From Lepiota brunneoincarnata (Eukaryota > Basidiomycota > Agaricomycetes > Agaricales > Agaricaceae), in the NCBI GenBank assembly GCA_023014365.1, contig JAEBUN010000002.1, positions 310,001-374,000 on the forward strand: DNA of 64,000 nt, written 5' to 3'. Below the pieces are notes generated by a model, which saw only the letters and a list, made by a program, of their open reading frames with translations, was not told where the DNA came from and searched no databases. The first letter of the stretch is position 1; each line of letters starts with the position of its first letter. Both the position numbers and the translations under genes were made by a program. Of this stretch, positions 23,087 through 34,405 are shown in pieces.

Positions 23087-23284
23087 TTAGATTAAAGCTT
23101 CCTTTGGACAACCTCCATCGTACACCCCGTGGTATCGGTACGCCTTGTCGCTACCCTTCCACACCAGCAGACAATACACTTTATCGCTATCCGAGTGCCA
23201 ACCGTATCTGACGACACGCCTTGTCGCTGTCCGGTGATACACCCCCGTAGAGCAGGCCACCATACCCTCTGCACCCTTGGTCAG

Positions 23285-23415
23285 ACGCACCGAAAGCGTT
23301 GATAGGTCATCCACACCTTTAAGTGTTGATTGGGATAACGCACCCGTAAGCGTTGTATACAGGTCATCCGCACCTTCAAGCGTCGATTGGGATAATGCAC
23401 CCGCAAGCGTTGTTT
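23285..23415 (+). repeat. Tandem repeat in E2 leader
   Basis: Roughly 60-bp units repeat with small changes. Each reads AGCGTTGAT/C-like DNA, then GATTGGGATAACGCACCC and GTAAGCGTTGT. In one frame it encodes repeated VDWDNAP.SVVY. It lies between the 5' LTR and gag. It could be part of an N-terminal gag extension or an untranslated leader structure. Confidence 0.7.
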
Positions 23416-24013
23416 ATTCACCCTCACCTTCACCTTCGACTTCTTCCCTCTTCACCCTGTCTACAAACCAAAACGACCCCCTTGCCACCGACTACGAAGA
23501 ATCCAACAGTTCTGACTGGTCGACAACCGACTCCAAACCCAACTTCACACCCCCTCCACCACGGACCCTAAAAAGAAAACAAAACCTATACCCCTCACTC
23601 GTTCACCCTCTGGTTCCGCACCGTACCCTACACAACCTACCGAGAGAGTTCAACGTCGAACAGAAGACCCAGGATACCCAGCACCCCCAGCATCAGTTCT
23701 TCAATCCCTACCTAAACAACCACCACCTGAAAGAACTGCCACCTCTACCCGCTCAAAGCTCGGGGAGCCGATTCATAGAACATCTACCCCATCCTCCGGT
23801 CCTCAACCCTCAACAAGTACAAGAACTAGCGACAACACTTCGCAACAGAAACCCCCAAGAACATTCTCACCCCTCACATCACCACTTGGATCACCGGTAC
23901 ACTCACCGCCTCGATCCAGTTCCCCTGTACAATCCGAACCATCCGAAGTTAGCCCCACTACTGGGTCTATTCACACTTCCGACGAGGAATCCACAACCTC
24001 TGACATTAACAAT

Positions 24014-25138
24014 ATGGCCTCCTCCGCAAAAATCAACACACCCCCAACCTTTAATGGAGAGACCAACTACTTCCGCCTCTGGAAGGATGCAGTACAACTA
24101 TACATCGATGCAAAGCCAGGAGCCTTTTCCGATGACAAGACCAAGATACAATTCGCCCTTTCATACATGTCCACCGGCCCCGCCGCAACATGGAGAGGAG
24201 CATTCTTGGAATCAAACAAAGAACTTGATGGAAGCCAGACCCTTCCGACATGGAAGAAATTTCTCGAAGGACTTGATACATCCTTCGCCCCAAACAATGT
24301 CCCCGCCGATGCAATGGACAGAATCTGCCACCTCAAACAGAATGGACGATATATCGATGATTACATATCCCAGTTCCAGATACTTGCCTATCAGGCCGAC
24401 CTTGGAGATGGAGTGGCGGCGGTCAACTATTTCAAGAACGGGCTGGATCGCCCTGTCGCAATCAAGACAATTAGCCTCAATCCAGGAAACAAACTCAGTG
24501 ACTGGTTCAAGCAAGCTTGAACAGCATATCAAATACTACAAACTCAACGCGACTATATGCAAACTCGAGGAACTCCCTCGTTTCCAACGACTTTGCGCAC
24601 TCGCCAATTTAAAGGGAAAAGAAATGCTTTTACGCGCCGTGTCCCACTGCCCTATCAAGCAACAGACCCTAACGCAATGGATATTGACCAACTCGCCGAA
24701 GCAGTCTACAACCTCGACTTTGAGGACGAGCCAGATCTACTCGCCGAGGAAGCTGATGAAGACAAAGAGACCAAAGAAGACAGACTCCACCAGTTGGTAC
24801 AAGAATGCACCCGCGAAGCCCTCAATGCAATCCTCACGGACGCCCAAAGAAAGGATCTCAAAGAAAAGAGATGCTTCAACTGCCGCAAGACTGGACACTT
24901 CGCCCGCAAATGCCCCACCAAGAAGACAATATATCGCCGATCCAAATTACCCCGCAATTTGGATGCCAGAAACCAGTCAAATGCGATATCCAGAAGAAGA
25001 CAAGCAAGCTACAGGAAAAAGAACTCGCTATACAACATACTAGAAGATGCAACCAATGAAGAAGTCGAGGACATCTACGAACATTTTGCAAATGAATCCA
25101 ACCACCCAGATGCCCCTCTGGTTAAGGATTTTGCCTAA
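24014..25138 (+). pseudogene. E2 gag with capsid-like domain and zinc knuckle, one TGA
   Basis: Gag starts MASSAKINTPPTFNGETNYFRLWKD, the usual Ty3 capsid opening, with FALSYMSTGPAATWRGAF and FLEGLDTSFAP further in. A TGA at 24518-24520 (WFKQA-stop-TAYQILQ) interrupts it. The same frame continues to 25138 with MDIDQLAEAVYNLD and the knuckle CFNCRKTGHFARKC. If the TGA was CGA the protein would be about 375 residues. A 588-codon frame (23277-25043) overlaps it on the same strand; its first part may be a real N-terminal extension, but the rest is a shadow. Confidence 0.9.
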
Positions 25139-25209
25139 GGAGACTAGCCACCACGTCTAGCCCTCCACAAAGACCTCCTTCCCTTTCCTATTCACAAAAT
25201 GATATTAAT

Positions 25210-28200
25210 GTTGTAAAGTTACAGGAATCGTCAGCACGCGTAATACATCTACCCTGTCGAATCCGAAAACACAAGTTCACTAAGGAAGGACCCGAAAGCG
25301 TGGAACTACTCGCCCTACTCGACTCAGGAGCAGCAGGAAACTTCATTGACCCCGGAATGGTCAAACAACATTCATTCAAAACAACACCCCTTGATCGACC
25401 CATCGAAGTACGAAATGCCGATGGATCTGTTAATGAAAATGGAACAGCCACCCACTACACGACCCTCAACCTAACGGTTAACGGGAAGAATATGGAGATC
25501 AAACCAAAAGTAGTCTCCCTCGGAAGCCCAAGACTCATCCTTGGATTCCCTTGGCTTGCAGAACACAACCCAGACATCGACTGGGATGCCAAACAACTAC
25601 GCTGGAGAAACGAACGTTGGGACAACACTATATTCCGAGAACTCATCCAATCCATGGAACCCGATTGGATCTACAACGACCAACTCAACCACATCTCCAC
25701 ACTAGAGCCCACAAGCTTCGAAGAAATCAACTTCAAAGCCTCCACATCACAATTCCTCGCTGTACAACATGGAGAAAAGAAAAACGACGACCCAAGAAAA
25801 GTCATACCCACGGAATTCCACGAATACCTCCCAGTATTTAGCAAGAAACAAGCCGAACGATTCCCCCCACAACAACCATGGGATCACAAAATTGAACTCA
25901 AGGAATCATTCAAACCAATTGCCATGAAGTCCTACTGACTCTCCCTCAATGAAGAAAAGGAACTCGACACGTTCCTAGAAGAAAACCTTCAAAAGGAATA
26001 CATTCGACCATCCGAATCGCCAATGGCATCACCCTTCTTCTTCGTAGGAAAGAAAGACGGAAAACTACGCCCTTGTCAAGACTACAGGTACCTCAACGAG
26101 CATACCGTCAAAAATGCATACAACCTCCCCCTCATCTCTCATATTCTCGACAAACTCCGAGGATCAAAATACTTTACCAAACTCGACGTACGAGCAGGAT
26201 ACAACAACATCCGCATACGCAAAGGAGATGAATGGAAAGGAGCCTTCAGGACACCCCGAGGATTATTCGAACCCACGGTCATGTTCTTTGGAATGTGTAA
26301 CTCCCCAGCAACATTCCAAACCATGATGGACTCATTATTTCGAAAACTCATCGACAATGGAGGAGTAATCGTTTACATGGACGACATCCTCATTCACGCA
26401 AAAACAAAACAAGAACTCCGATGCCTCACAAGAGAAGTACTCAAGATACTCAAGGACAACGATCTATATCTCAAAACCGAGAAATGCGAATTCGAGCAAC
26501 AACGACTTGAATATCTAGGAGTTATTATCACTCCCGACTCAGTTTCAATGGACCCAGCAAAGCTCAAAGGCATCGCTGAATGGCCAACACCAACTACCCC
26601 ACGCGACGTACGAAAATTCATAGGATTTTGCAACTTCTATCGAAAATTCATACACCAATACGCCATATGGGCAAAACCTCTCAATGCCCTAATGTCCAAA
26701 ACCAAGAAATTCGAATGGACAGAAGAATGCCAGAATGCCTTCGATACTCTCAAGAGAAAATTCCAAAGCGAACCGGTATTAATGGTCCCCGACCGAGACA
26801 AACCCTTCGAAATCGAATGCGACACATCACTATTTGCATCAGGAGCAGTCCTACTTCAACGCGACAACAACGGAATTAAACACCCAGTCGCATACTTCTC
26901 AAAAGGATTCTCACCAGCCGAATGCAACTATCATTGCTCCGAACAGGAACTCTTCGCCATTATCCGAGCACTCAAAGAATGGCGCCACCACATAGAAGGA
27001 TCATCACACAAGACCATCGTATGGTCAGATCACGACAACCTCCGCCGCTGGAGAAAACCTGAAGACCTCAGCAGAAGACAAGCCCGATGGATTGCCTACA
27101 TGCAACGATTTGACATCGAAATCCAACATATCCCTGGAAAGAAAAATGGACCAGCAGATGCCCTTTCCAGACGACCCGATCATGAACCCAAGACAAAAGA
27201 CAACAAACAGGTCGTCGCACTCCCTGACAAATTCTTCACCCCAGAACAGCCACAGCATATCCACATTATCGACAAAAATACTAAACAGAAGATAAAAGAG
27301 CTGTGGAAGAAAAAGAAACAGACCGACATCGCCCAAGAAGATGACTCAGGACACCCACATGTTCAAGGAAAACTATTTATACCACAAGATTTACACCTCA
27401 GATGCCGCTTACTGCAAAGAGTACACAACTCACCCACCGCAGGACACCCTGGAATTGCAGAAACAACTAGAAAACTCCAGGAATACGCCTACTGGCCCGG
27501 GATGCGATCATTTGTCAAAAACTATGTCAAAGGATGTGGTACTTGCCAACAATACAAGATCAATCGCCACCCCTTAAAACCACCGCTTCAACCCATCCCT
27601 GGACCCCGTTCTACCCGTCCATTCTCGAACATCTTGATGGATCTTATCACAGACCTACCCCCGGACAGACCCCATGATTCTATACTGGTCGTGGTCGACC
27701 AGCTTACGAAGGGGATAATTCTAGAACCTACTGCGAAAACCACCAACGCGGACAAGATCGCCGAAATTCTTATCGAACGGCTATTCTCTAGATTTGGCCT
27801 TCCTGAGAAAGTTCTCAGTGATCGCGACCCCAGATTTGCTGCCAAATCCATGAAAGAATTCTACAAACAACTCGGAATCGAACAAGCACTCTCTACCGCC
27901 TACCACCCCCAGACAGACAGACAAACAGAGTGATTCAATCAAGAAATAGAACTCTACCTTGGCATCTATTGCTCATCGAACCCAAACAAATGGGTAAAGG
28001 CACTCCCACTCCTGGAATATGTCCACAACTCGAAAACACATGCTGAACACCAACATACCCCATTTGAACTCCTCTATGGATCAAGCCCCAAAGGATTTCC
28101 GACCTCCGAGGAGCCAACGAACATTCCAGCAATAGGAGAGAAGTTTAAATACCTCGCCAAAATACGCCAAGAAGCCCAAGCTGCGCATGAACAAGCCAGA

Positions 28201-28794
28201 CTAAAAATGGCTGCAAGATATAACCAGCCAGATATCAATCTAAAAGTTGGACAGAAGGTTTGGCTCGACAACCGCAACCTCCCAATTCAGTACGCCTCAA
28301 AGAAACTGGCCCAACGCCGAGAAGGTCCCTTCACCATAACAAGAAAACTCGGACCTGTAACCTATGAACTAAAATTACCCATCAAATGGAAGATCCACAA
28401 CAAGTTTCATGCGAGCCTCCTAATGCCTGCAGAAGAGAACGACACACATGGGGAATACAACACAGCCCCACCACCCGACCTTGTAAATGGAGAAGAAGAA
28501 TACGAGGTCGAGTCAATACTGCGCCACAGAAAATTCCGGAACAAGTATCAATTCCTAGTCAGATGGAAAGGATACCTTCCCACTGAGGATTCCTGGGAGC
28601 CAGAAGCAAACCTGGAGAACGCCAAGGAAGTCATTGAAGAATATAAAAGGGCCCACAAATTAGACAACCCCACCAATGACCCAACCACCCAACACTCGAG
28701 CAACCACTCCAGACCTCCCAGAGCCAGACAACGATGGACGCCTTCTCATCTGGGAAAGAATCATATCCCTGGCGAACCGCGTCACAGGAAATAG
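25210..28794 (+). pseudogene. E2 pol: protease, RT, RNase H, integrase, chromodomain, two TGA stops
   Basis: One frame runs from about 25210 to 28794. Protease has LLALLDSGAAGNF and LILGFPWL. A TGA at 25936 lies between protease and RT. RT keeps KLDVRAGYNN and VYMDDILIHA, both catalytic centres intact. RNase H has PFEIECDTSLFASGAVL. Integrase keeps HNSPTAGHPGI, GCGTCQQYK, a DLITDLPPD-VVVDQLTKG core and DRDPRFAAKSMKEFYKQL. A TGA at 27931 replaces Arg in QTE-R-FNQEIE. The chromodomain (about 28490-28650) has EYEVESILRHRKF, FLVRWKGYLPTEDSWEPE, with the Tyr, Trp and Tyr aromatic-cage residues of HP1 present. Only substitutions break it. Chromodomains of this class steer integration toward H3K9me heterochromatin (family knowledge). 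Confidence 0.93.
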
Positions 28795-29419
28795 CCAACC
28801 TAACCCTGCCACCGATACCGCTGACGACCAACCAGACAGGACCAACAGTCCTTATATCATCCGGCATACCTTCCTTCCCTCCAACCAACCCGAGATACAA
28901 TCCATCCTTTTACACGAAGTTCCCTTTCATATTACCGGAACCCGTCTTAAACGCAGTCCAGCGATGGTACCCCTGGTCGACACCTGCTGGAAGACATTTA
29001 CTGCTCTTCTGTATCACAAGCGCCTCGTCCACGACCGAGCAACAGAATTTGAAAAACTATGCGCCACTATTCTTTCTAGCGCAACAGAGGAACAGGACCG
29101 CAATACCATTTCTGCCATGCTATCAACCGCTCTCACCGAATTCCTGTTCGAGAGTCCGATCCCAAGCCCGAGCAATGGAAGCGGAAGTCAGGACCGCCCT
29201 ATCCTACCTATCGGGACCACCACCCAACCTTCCAACCCTCCCATGGTGGATATGAGTAACCAACCATCAAGTATTGTACAAGCTATATCTGCTTCTAATG
29301 ACGCCCCCATCGGGACTACCACCACTCACTTATCCACCACCCGAACTCGCTGCAATTGCTGCCGTCGATTTGGCCATATCAAAGCAGGATGCCCGCGCTA
29401 CCAATGTCGATATTGTTGA
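28676..29419 (+). CDS. E2 accessory ORF3: zinc-knuckle protein after the chromodomain
   Basis: A 247-codon frame starts MTQPPNTRATTP and overlaps the pol end by about 120 bp. The middle is a plausible helical globular part (LCATILSSATEEQDRNTISAML). The C-terminus has CNCCRRFGHIKAGC (C-x2-C-x4-H-x4-C) then CRYC. A TGA (29417-29419) follows, but the same frame continues KIAPGHYEKHC, completing a second knuckle that matches APGHY in E1. The TGA thus looks like a recent mutation. No homologue with a known job is recognised. It could be a nucleic-acid chaperone or part of an Env-position accessory protein. Confidence 0.65.
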   Translation: MTQPPNTRATTPDLPEPDNDGRLLIWERIISLANRVTGNSQPNPATDTADDQPDRTNSPYIIRHTFLPSNQPEIQSILLHEVPFHITGTRLKRSPAMVPLVDTCWKTFTALLYHKRLVHDRATEFEKLCATILSSATEEQDRNTISAMLSTALTEFLFESPIPSPSNGSGSQDRPILPIGTTTQPSNPPMVDMSNQPSSIVQAISASNDAPIGTTTTHLSTTRTRCNCCRRFGHIKAGCPRYQCRYC

Positions 29420-30305
29420 AAGATTGCCCCAGGCCATTACGAGAAGCACTGCGAGAGAAACCCTTACCAGCATCAACCCGCAAGTATGGTACCTGGCCTG
29501 TATCGCCGCCCACAAGGAATACCAAGCAGAGCTCGATCCCTCACATGCGAAACCACAAACAACAATATTCGACACATTGTTGCAAGCACCGAGCAGCGCC
29601 CCGCTTCAGCCAGACCCCTCCGCACCCGAATTCAAAATGCCCCCGTCGTCATTTCGACCACCAACGCCACCACCACATCTGCTAGCGGAAGCCACCGACT
29701 TCCTGAATCGATCCTTCGGCGCACCCGCCACCATTCACTCCAGAGAACCCATCGTCATTGACCTCACCCAAGACCCGCCATCCCCAGACCACCAAGCTAC
29801 CGAAGCGACTCCCCAGAACCCGACCCATACTTTGACTGGGACCCCATCGCCAAATCAAACATTACAGGAGAGCCTGTCGGATTATACTGAGGATATGTCT
29901 GATGAGGACATCAGACCTTACGAAGGGGATAATGTTATGAACAGTCCAGACTGGGAGGAACAAGAACTATTGTTCGACTTTACAAGATGGGTACAGGAGA
30001 CTACAGACCAATTACGGACGCAAGAATACGAAGACGAGGAAGGGGAATATTACACCGCCATGCAGGACCTGGCGAGAGAAGCAGGAATGGAGATAACCTT
30101 GGAGGATATATTGGAATACCCCGAGGACGAAGAAGATAACCATGGATCAACCGACCCAACCTCCGATACAGATGGAAGCACTGAGAGAATGGAGAGCGAG
30201 AACGGAGAGAACCCCATGGAGATACAATTGGGAGAAGAAGATTATGAGTCAGAGGAAAGCAATGGAACATCGCACAGCAGTAGCGAGAGTACTGACTCAT
30301 TGTAA
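28734..30305 (+). CDS. E2 accessory ORF4: Pro-rich, IDLT motif, acidic tail encoded by the 3' LTR
   Basis: One frame runs from 28734 to 30305 with a single TGA at 29253-29255; the open part from 29274 is 343 codons. It contains a proline-rich linker, REPIVIDLTQDPPSPD (very close to the PIAS-type SUMO-interacting motif, hydrophobic-hydrophobic-DLT followed by acidic or Ser residues), then EDMSDEDIRPYEGD. It crosses the LTR boundary at 29933 and ends as a highly acidic Ser/Glu tail (DEEGEYY, EDEEDNHG, SSSESTDSL). ORF3 is read in another frame over its first half. Either ORF3 plus part of this frame was one gene, or the two overlap. An acidic tail of this sort could act as a chromatin or activator interaction surface; that is inference. 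Confidence 0.55.
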
Positions 30306-30630
30306 TATAAATAGCACTAGGATGCCATCAGCCAGGATGTGCATCATGGTCAGGACTGCGCACGACCAGTAGAACAGCCAAGTAACCTATAATGAGTATA
30401 TAGCACCTCATAGGTATATAAGGTCTGTACAAGTAGAGATTAAAGCCTCAAGCTTTAATCTTGTTAACAGCGGTCGTTTACCTCTCTGCCTTAACTTGGC
30501 GTCTTCCCTCGTTATCTCATTGAGCGCGATCCACTAAGCTCTATAAGGCCAACCGTCTCGGACACCTTGTAGAGTGATTGAAGGCCGTCTCCAGTTATCC
30601 TCGGATACAGAAGGAGCACGGATCATAACA
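29933..30630 (+). repeat. E2 3' LTR
   Basis: 698 bp, 99% identical to the 5' LTR by eye. Its first 373 bp encode the C-terminal 123 residues of ORF4. It ends CATAACA followed by the duplication GGTCA. Confidence 0.95.
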
Positions 30631-33600
30631 GGTCATGAGATTGCGGCAAAATCCTGGAGAAAAATTTGGAACATGCCAAGGGTACCGAGAAACCCCCGCA
30701 CTTCAGTGATGTTTGAGCATAATGGCCAGTCAAGGACCTTTTGGATGTGTGAGGTATCAGGAAGCCATCCAGTATACATACATAAGTGGCCTACGACCAC
30801 AGCAGATGAGGTGCAGAATCATGATTTTGGCCCTGAAAATGTTCCTCCAGCATGCTTGATCCGTTGTATAATTCGGTTGACATTCTGGAGATGTTCCCAT
30901 ACAAAACATCGAACTCCAGGATTCTCGGCTATGGTCTCGTAGCCATCATTGATTTTGTATCGCGTTTTCGGCCCTTTAATTGGGACATCGTCGACGAAGG
31001 GAAGGGCAGTATGTGGGATTTCATCCTGGAGGAGGAACGTGAGATCACCTTGCTGAATTTGCATTGAGTTGGTGTATCCCATGGGGATCGAGGTGAGGCG
31101 TAGAGTCCCAAGAGGAGATTGAAATGTGGTAAGATCGCGAGATTCAGGTGCTAGAGCACGCTGGTCAAAGCCAACAAAGAGATCAAATATCCCGTAGCAT
31201 CCACGACCGCCAAAGGACTCAGCGTATGTTTCTACAATTGGTGGAACTCCTGCATCCTTGATTGTGACGGCATTGAGGGGCTGGAGATCATGTACAAGCC
31301 TAAGTGATTTGCCATCCTTTTTGAGCACACAGAACCATTGCGATCGATAGGACGAGTTTGAAGGCTTGTAAACACCTCCAGCAATTTTTGCCTTGATGAC
31401 CTCAACTACTTGTTGGAAGTTTCCAGGAGGGATGGGTATGTTTCGGAGCGACCAGGGGACATGTTCGATGGTGGGTATAACAATGGGATCGAAATATTCA
31501 CTTGAGAACTTGCCCTTCTCGTCTTCGCTCCATGCGAACCCAAGTTCCTAGGTTCTGATTAGGTAATGGATCAATTTCTCTTCTTCAGGCCATAGGAACC
31601 CTTCGGGATTAATATTCATAGCTATTTTCCTTTCCAGCGTGTAGCGGGTGCCAGGGCTGAAGTTGGGTGGTGATGTGGGGAGAACTGGTATATTGTGAAG
31701 GGGATCTGTCAGTATCCAGCGAACGATCCGATAATTTTCGGGGAGCGTAGTAGCTACTGGTTTGACCCAGTTTGCGACCTTTTTGTAGGCATGGGTTGAG
31801 ATTTCAGCTATTGGATAGGTTTCTGTGATGTCAATCTCATATATTTCTTGTGGGTGGTTTAACGGAGGGAAAGGGGAACTTGTAAAGGCCAGGGGTGAGA
31901 TCATAGATAGGGACATCGAATTGATGGGAAAGGGATTATTCTGATTGGAAGGTGTGACGGTTGCGTGGGAATTGGTAGGTTTTATACTATCTCCTCGACT
32001 GCGGTGAGCCGAATCCTCGATATCTAAAAACCCAACCTAGAAGGGGCAGATGGTCATAGTCCTTACCATGGTTGGAACTGTGATGGTCTCTCGTGTGTTG
32101 GGATCAAAGAGTGTGATATGGGAGTCGCCGTTGGAGTAATGGTGGGTCCTAGCTTGGGTTAAGGTGAGGAATGGCCGTCCTAGTAGCATCTCGTATGGCG
32201 CGTTCTCAAAGACCTGGACCTGTAGATAAAAGATGCTGTTGCCAATATGCACTGGAAGGTCACATAGAAGTCCCAGCGTTATTTCCTTTGTCGTGTTAGC
32301 TGATTCCATGATGATGCTTTGATCTCTAAGCAGGGGGAGACCCAGTTTCTCCCACACATCCTTTCGGATACCGATCACTTGAGACCCTTCATTGAGTATG
32401 GCATCCACCGTAAACTTGCCATTGAGTTCGAGGGGGATTGTTCGCAGATCTTCGATATGATTGGCAACAATTACTGGGTTCTGGGCAGGTGACAATTGGT
32501 GGTGCAGAAGGGCTGAGGGGATTGAGTCTGTTTCATGCTCCATGTTTTCGAATGTGGATATGTTTGCCGTGGCTGCCGCTGGAACTCGGTGAGTAGTTAC
32601 CTGCTCCTTCATATGCTTCCTGACCTCTGGAGCGATAGCGAGGAGCTCTCTCTGGGTGAGAGTGACTGGGCCATCCAAACTTCGTTGTATGATGTTTTGG
32701 ACCATCTGGGGGTCCTCAATCGGTGCTGCAAATCGGTATTGCTGATTCTGTGAATGGAAATTGGGTATGGGAGCATTGGGATGGAAAGGTTTCAAAGGGG
32801 GGTTCGGTTTCAAGGCAGGAGCCTGTGGAACAATTGCTGGAGCATTCTGGGAGGGATTGGGCCAGTTAGAGACTGGTTTGGGGAGTGTTGGCGAGTTTTT
32901 GGCCTTTCCTATGTTCCCTGAATGCCTTTTAATCTCTTCCTGTCATTTCATAGTAGCTAACGTGATCGCTTCAAGCCTAGCAAGTTCCTCCTTATCTTCA
33001 GAGGTGTAGGAAGTGGAGTATGGCATTGTGGAGGGTGCGGGGACATTAAACAAGCCTAGGGCAGTTGATTGTGATGGTAACACTTGCAGAATGTTGGCCT
33101 GGGCTGTGGCAGTCGGAGGTGAGCGATTCTTGTGCCAATTATCGATTCGCTCCTTCATATTTCGTCCAGGAGCAGCCTGAGGTGAGGCCTGAGTGCCATC
33201 AAGCATACAAACACGATTAGTGTTGTCCCGAATGCATAAACCGCGACGGATATAGTCATCAAGTCCTTGGCAGTGTCTGAACATATGCTCAGTGCTGGAA
33301 TAGAAGCCACATGGCCAGGTCTGTCAGTTCTGCTGGGGATTTTGATGGAATGAGGGCTGATATGGGGGCTGGGAGGTGTTACAGACAGGGCCAGCAAGTT
33401 TTCCAGCGAGACGGTTTAAAAACGCGTCAGAGGTCAAGATCTGTTCAATTGAGGACATATCAAAGGTCTGGCGTGGTGATGAAAGTGCAGGAGCAGCAGA
33501 GGGAGAGGAATATGGTGATGCGGGTGATAAGGTGAAGGCATTTCCAGTCATCGTTCCTTCGAGCAGAAAGCATGCTGCTTGCTCAACATCTGAGACATTC

Positions 33601-34334
33601 CAGGGCTCATCGATGGGATGCCTGGGGTCTTGGATACGTAGCTGGGTGCGGAGTTGCTGCCGGAATTTGATATGAAAACCCCCAATGAAGAGCTTGTTGC
33701 ATTCTCGTCATGATATGAGGTCACGGTTGAGTAGCCAGGTCGATTTGGTGAGGAATTCCCGATAATATTCACCAAATTGAAGACGGTCTCACATAGGCAT
33801 AGCAGCATGTCGTTCCACGAAGAGTTTGAAGTCTGTAACGTTATAACATGCGTCATCTTTGGCTCCTGGATACATGGACATGATATCTAATTTGAAACGG
33901 ACCCAGCTTCCACCCATGGCCGATGGTTGGCTCCTCCAGATGTCATAGTGTTGTCCATCTAGATAGCTGATAGTATGGGTAATCTGCTCCATATCGGTGA
34001 GTCCACATTCTCGAGCTAGCATTTCTACTTCCTCAAAGAATCGTCGGAGTGATTGTGGGTGTCCGTCAAATTTCGGAGCATTTTGATCATAGCGAGAGGG
34101 CATATGGCGTATTTGGGGAGCATAGATAATGTATGGAGCTGGCTGGGGAAGGGGTGCTGGTGGGTTAGCTGGTGGGTTAGGAAAATGAGCTGGACCAAAA
34201 GCTGGTGGCGGTACTCCAGGTCCGATATGGAAATGTTGAGGTTGGTATGCGGGGGGGCCATTTGCTGGTTGTTGGGGCACCTGAGGAGGATTTCCTGCTG
34301 GTGCGTTATCTGCTGGGATTTGTAATTCAGCCAT
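30631..34334 (-). pseudogene. E3 gag, protease and RT (single frame with many stops)
   Basis: One minus-strand frame starts MAELQIPADNAP at 34334 (Pro-rich head, then RYDQNAPKFDGHPQSLRRFFEEVE, capsid-like). The zinc-knuckle region near 33290 has lost a Cys (WPCGFYSSTEHMFRHC). Protease lies at 32037-32813 with AILNEGSQVIGIRKD, where the family usually has Asp before EGSQ. RT lies from about 31500 to 30819 with LKKDGKSLRLVHDLQPLN, SIPMGYTNS and FVDDVPIKGP as the YxDD variant of this clade. Stops occur near 33789, 33320, 32940, 32037, 31550 and 30819, and at the E2 junction. No indel was needed to follow the frame. The FVDD-type RT and the lack of a chromodomain separate it from E1 and E2. Confidence 0.88.
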
Positions 34335-34405
34335 GAGCTTATTGAGATATCAAGTAACAATTTTAAATTGAAATGGTTTTGAAGCCCCTCGCGGTGGGCT
34401 CCAGT

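Larger units (their letters stand above)
22389..30630 (+). mobile_element. E2: young, nearly intact Ty3/gypsy chromovirus inside E3
   Basis: 8242 bp, LTRs 22389-23086 and 29933-30630 (698 bp each, TGTTATG...CATAACA), GGTCA duplicated at 22384-22388 and 30631-30635. I count seven LTR differences, all transitions. Order: leader with tandem repeats, gag, CCHC, protease-RT-RNase H-integrase-chromodomain in one frame, then two overlapping accessory ORFs, the second ending inside the 3' LTR. Gag and pol have no indels but carry in-frame TGA codons (24518, 25936, 27931). It is the youngest large insertion here. It is related to E1 in layout and sequence but not a copy of it. Confidence 0.96.

Noticed and set aside
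23277..25043. 588-codon frame as a separate E2 gene
   Set aside because: From 24014 onward it overlaps gag and nucleocapsid, which have clear family motifs in another frame. It is kept only as a low-interest observation.
24518..27933. Programmed stop-codon readthrough at the E2 TGA codons
   Set aside because: Several TGAs in different domains, and family Arg at the 27931 site, fit mutation better than recoding. E1 lacks a stop at the site equivalent to 25936.
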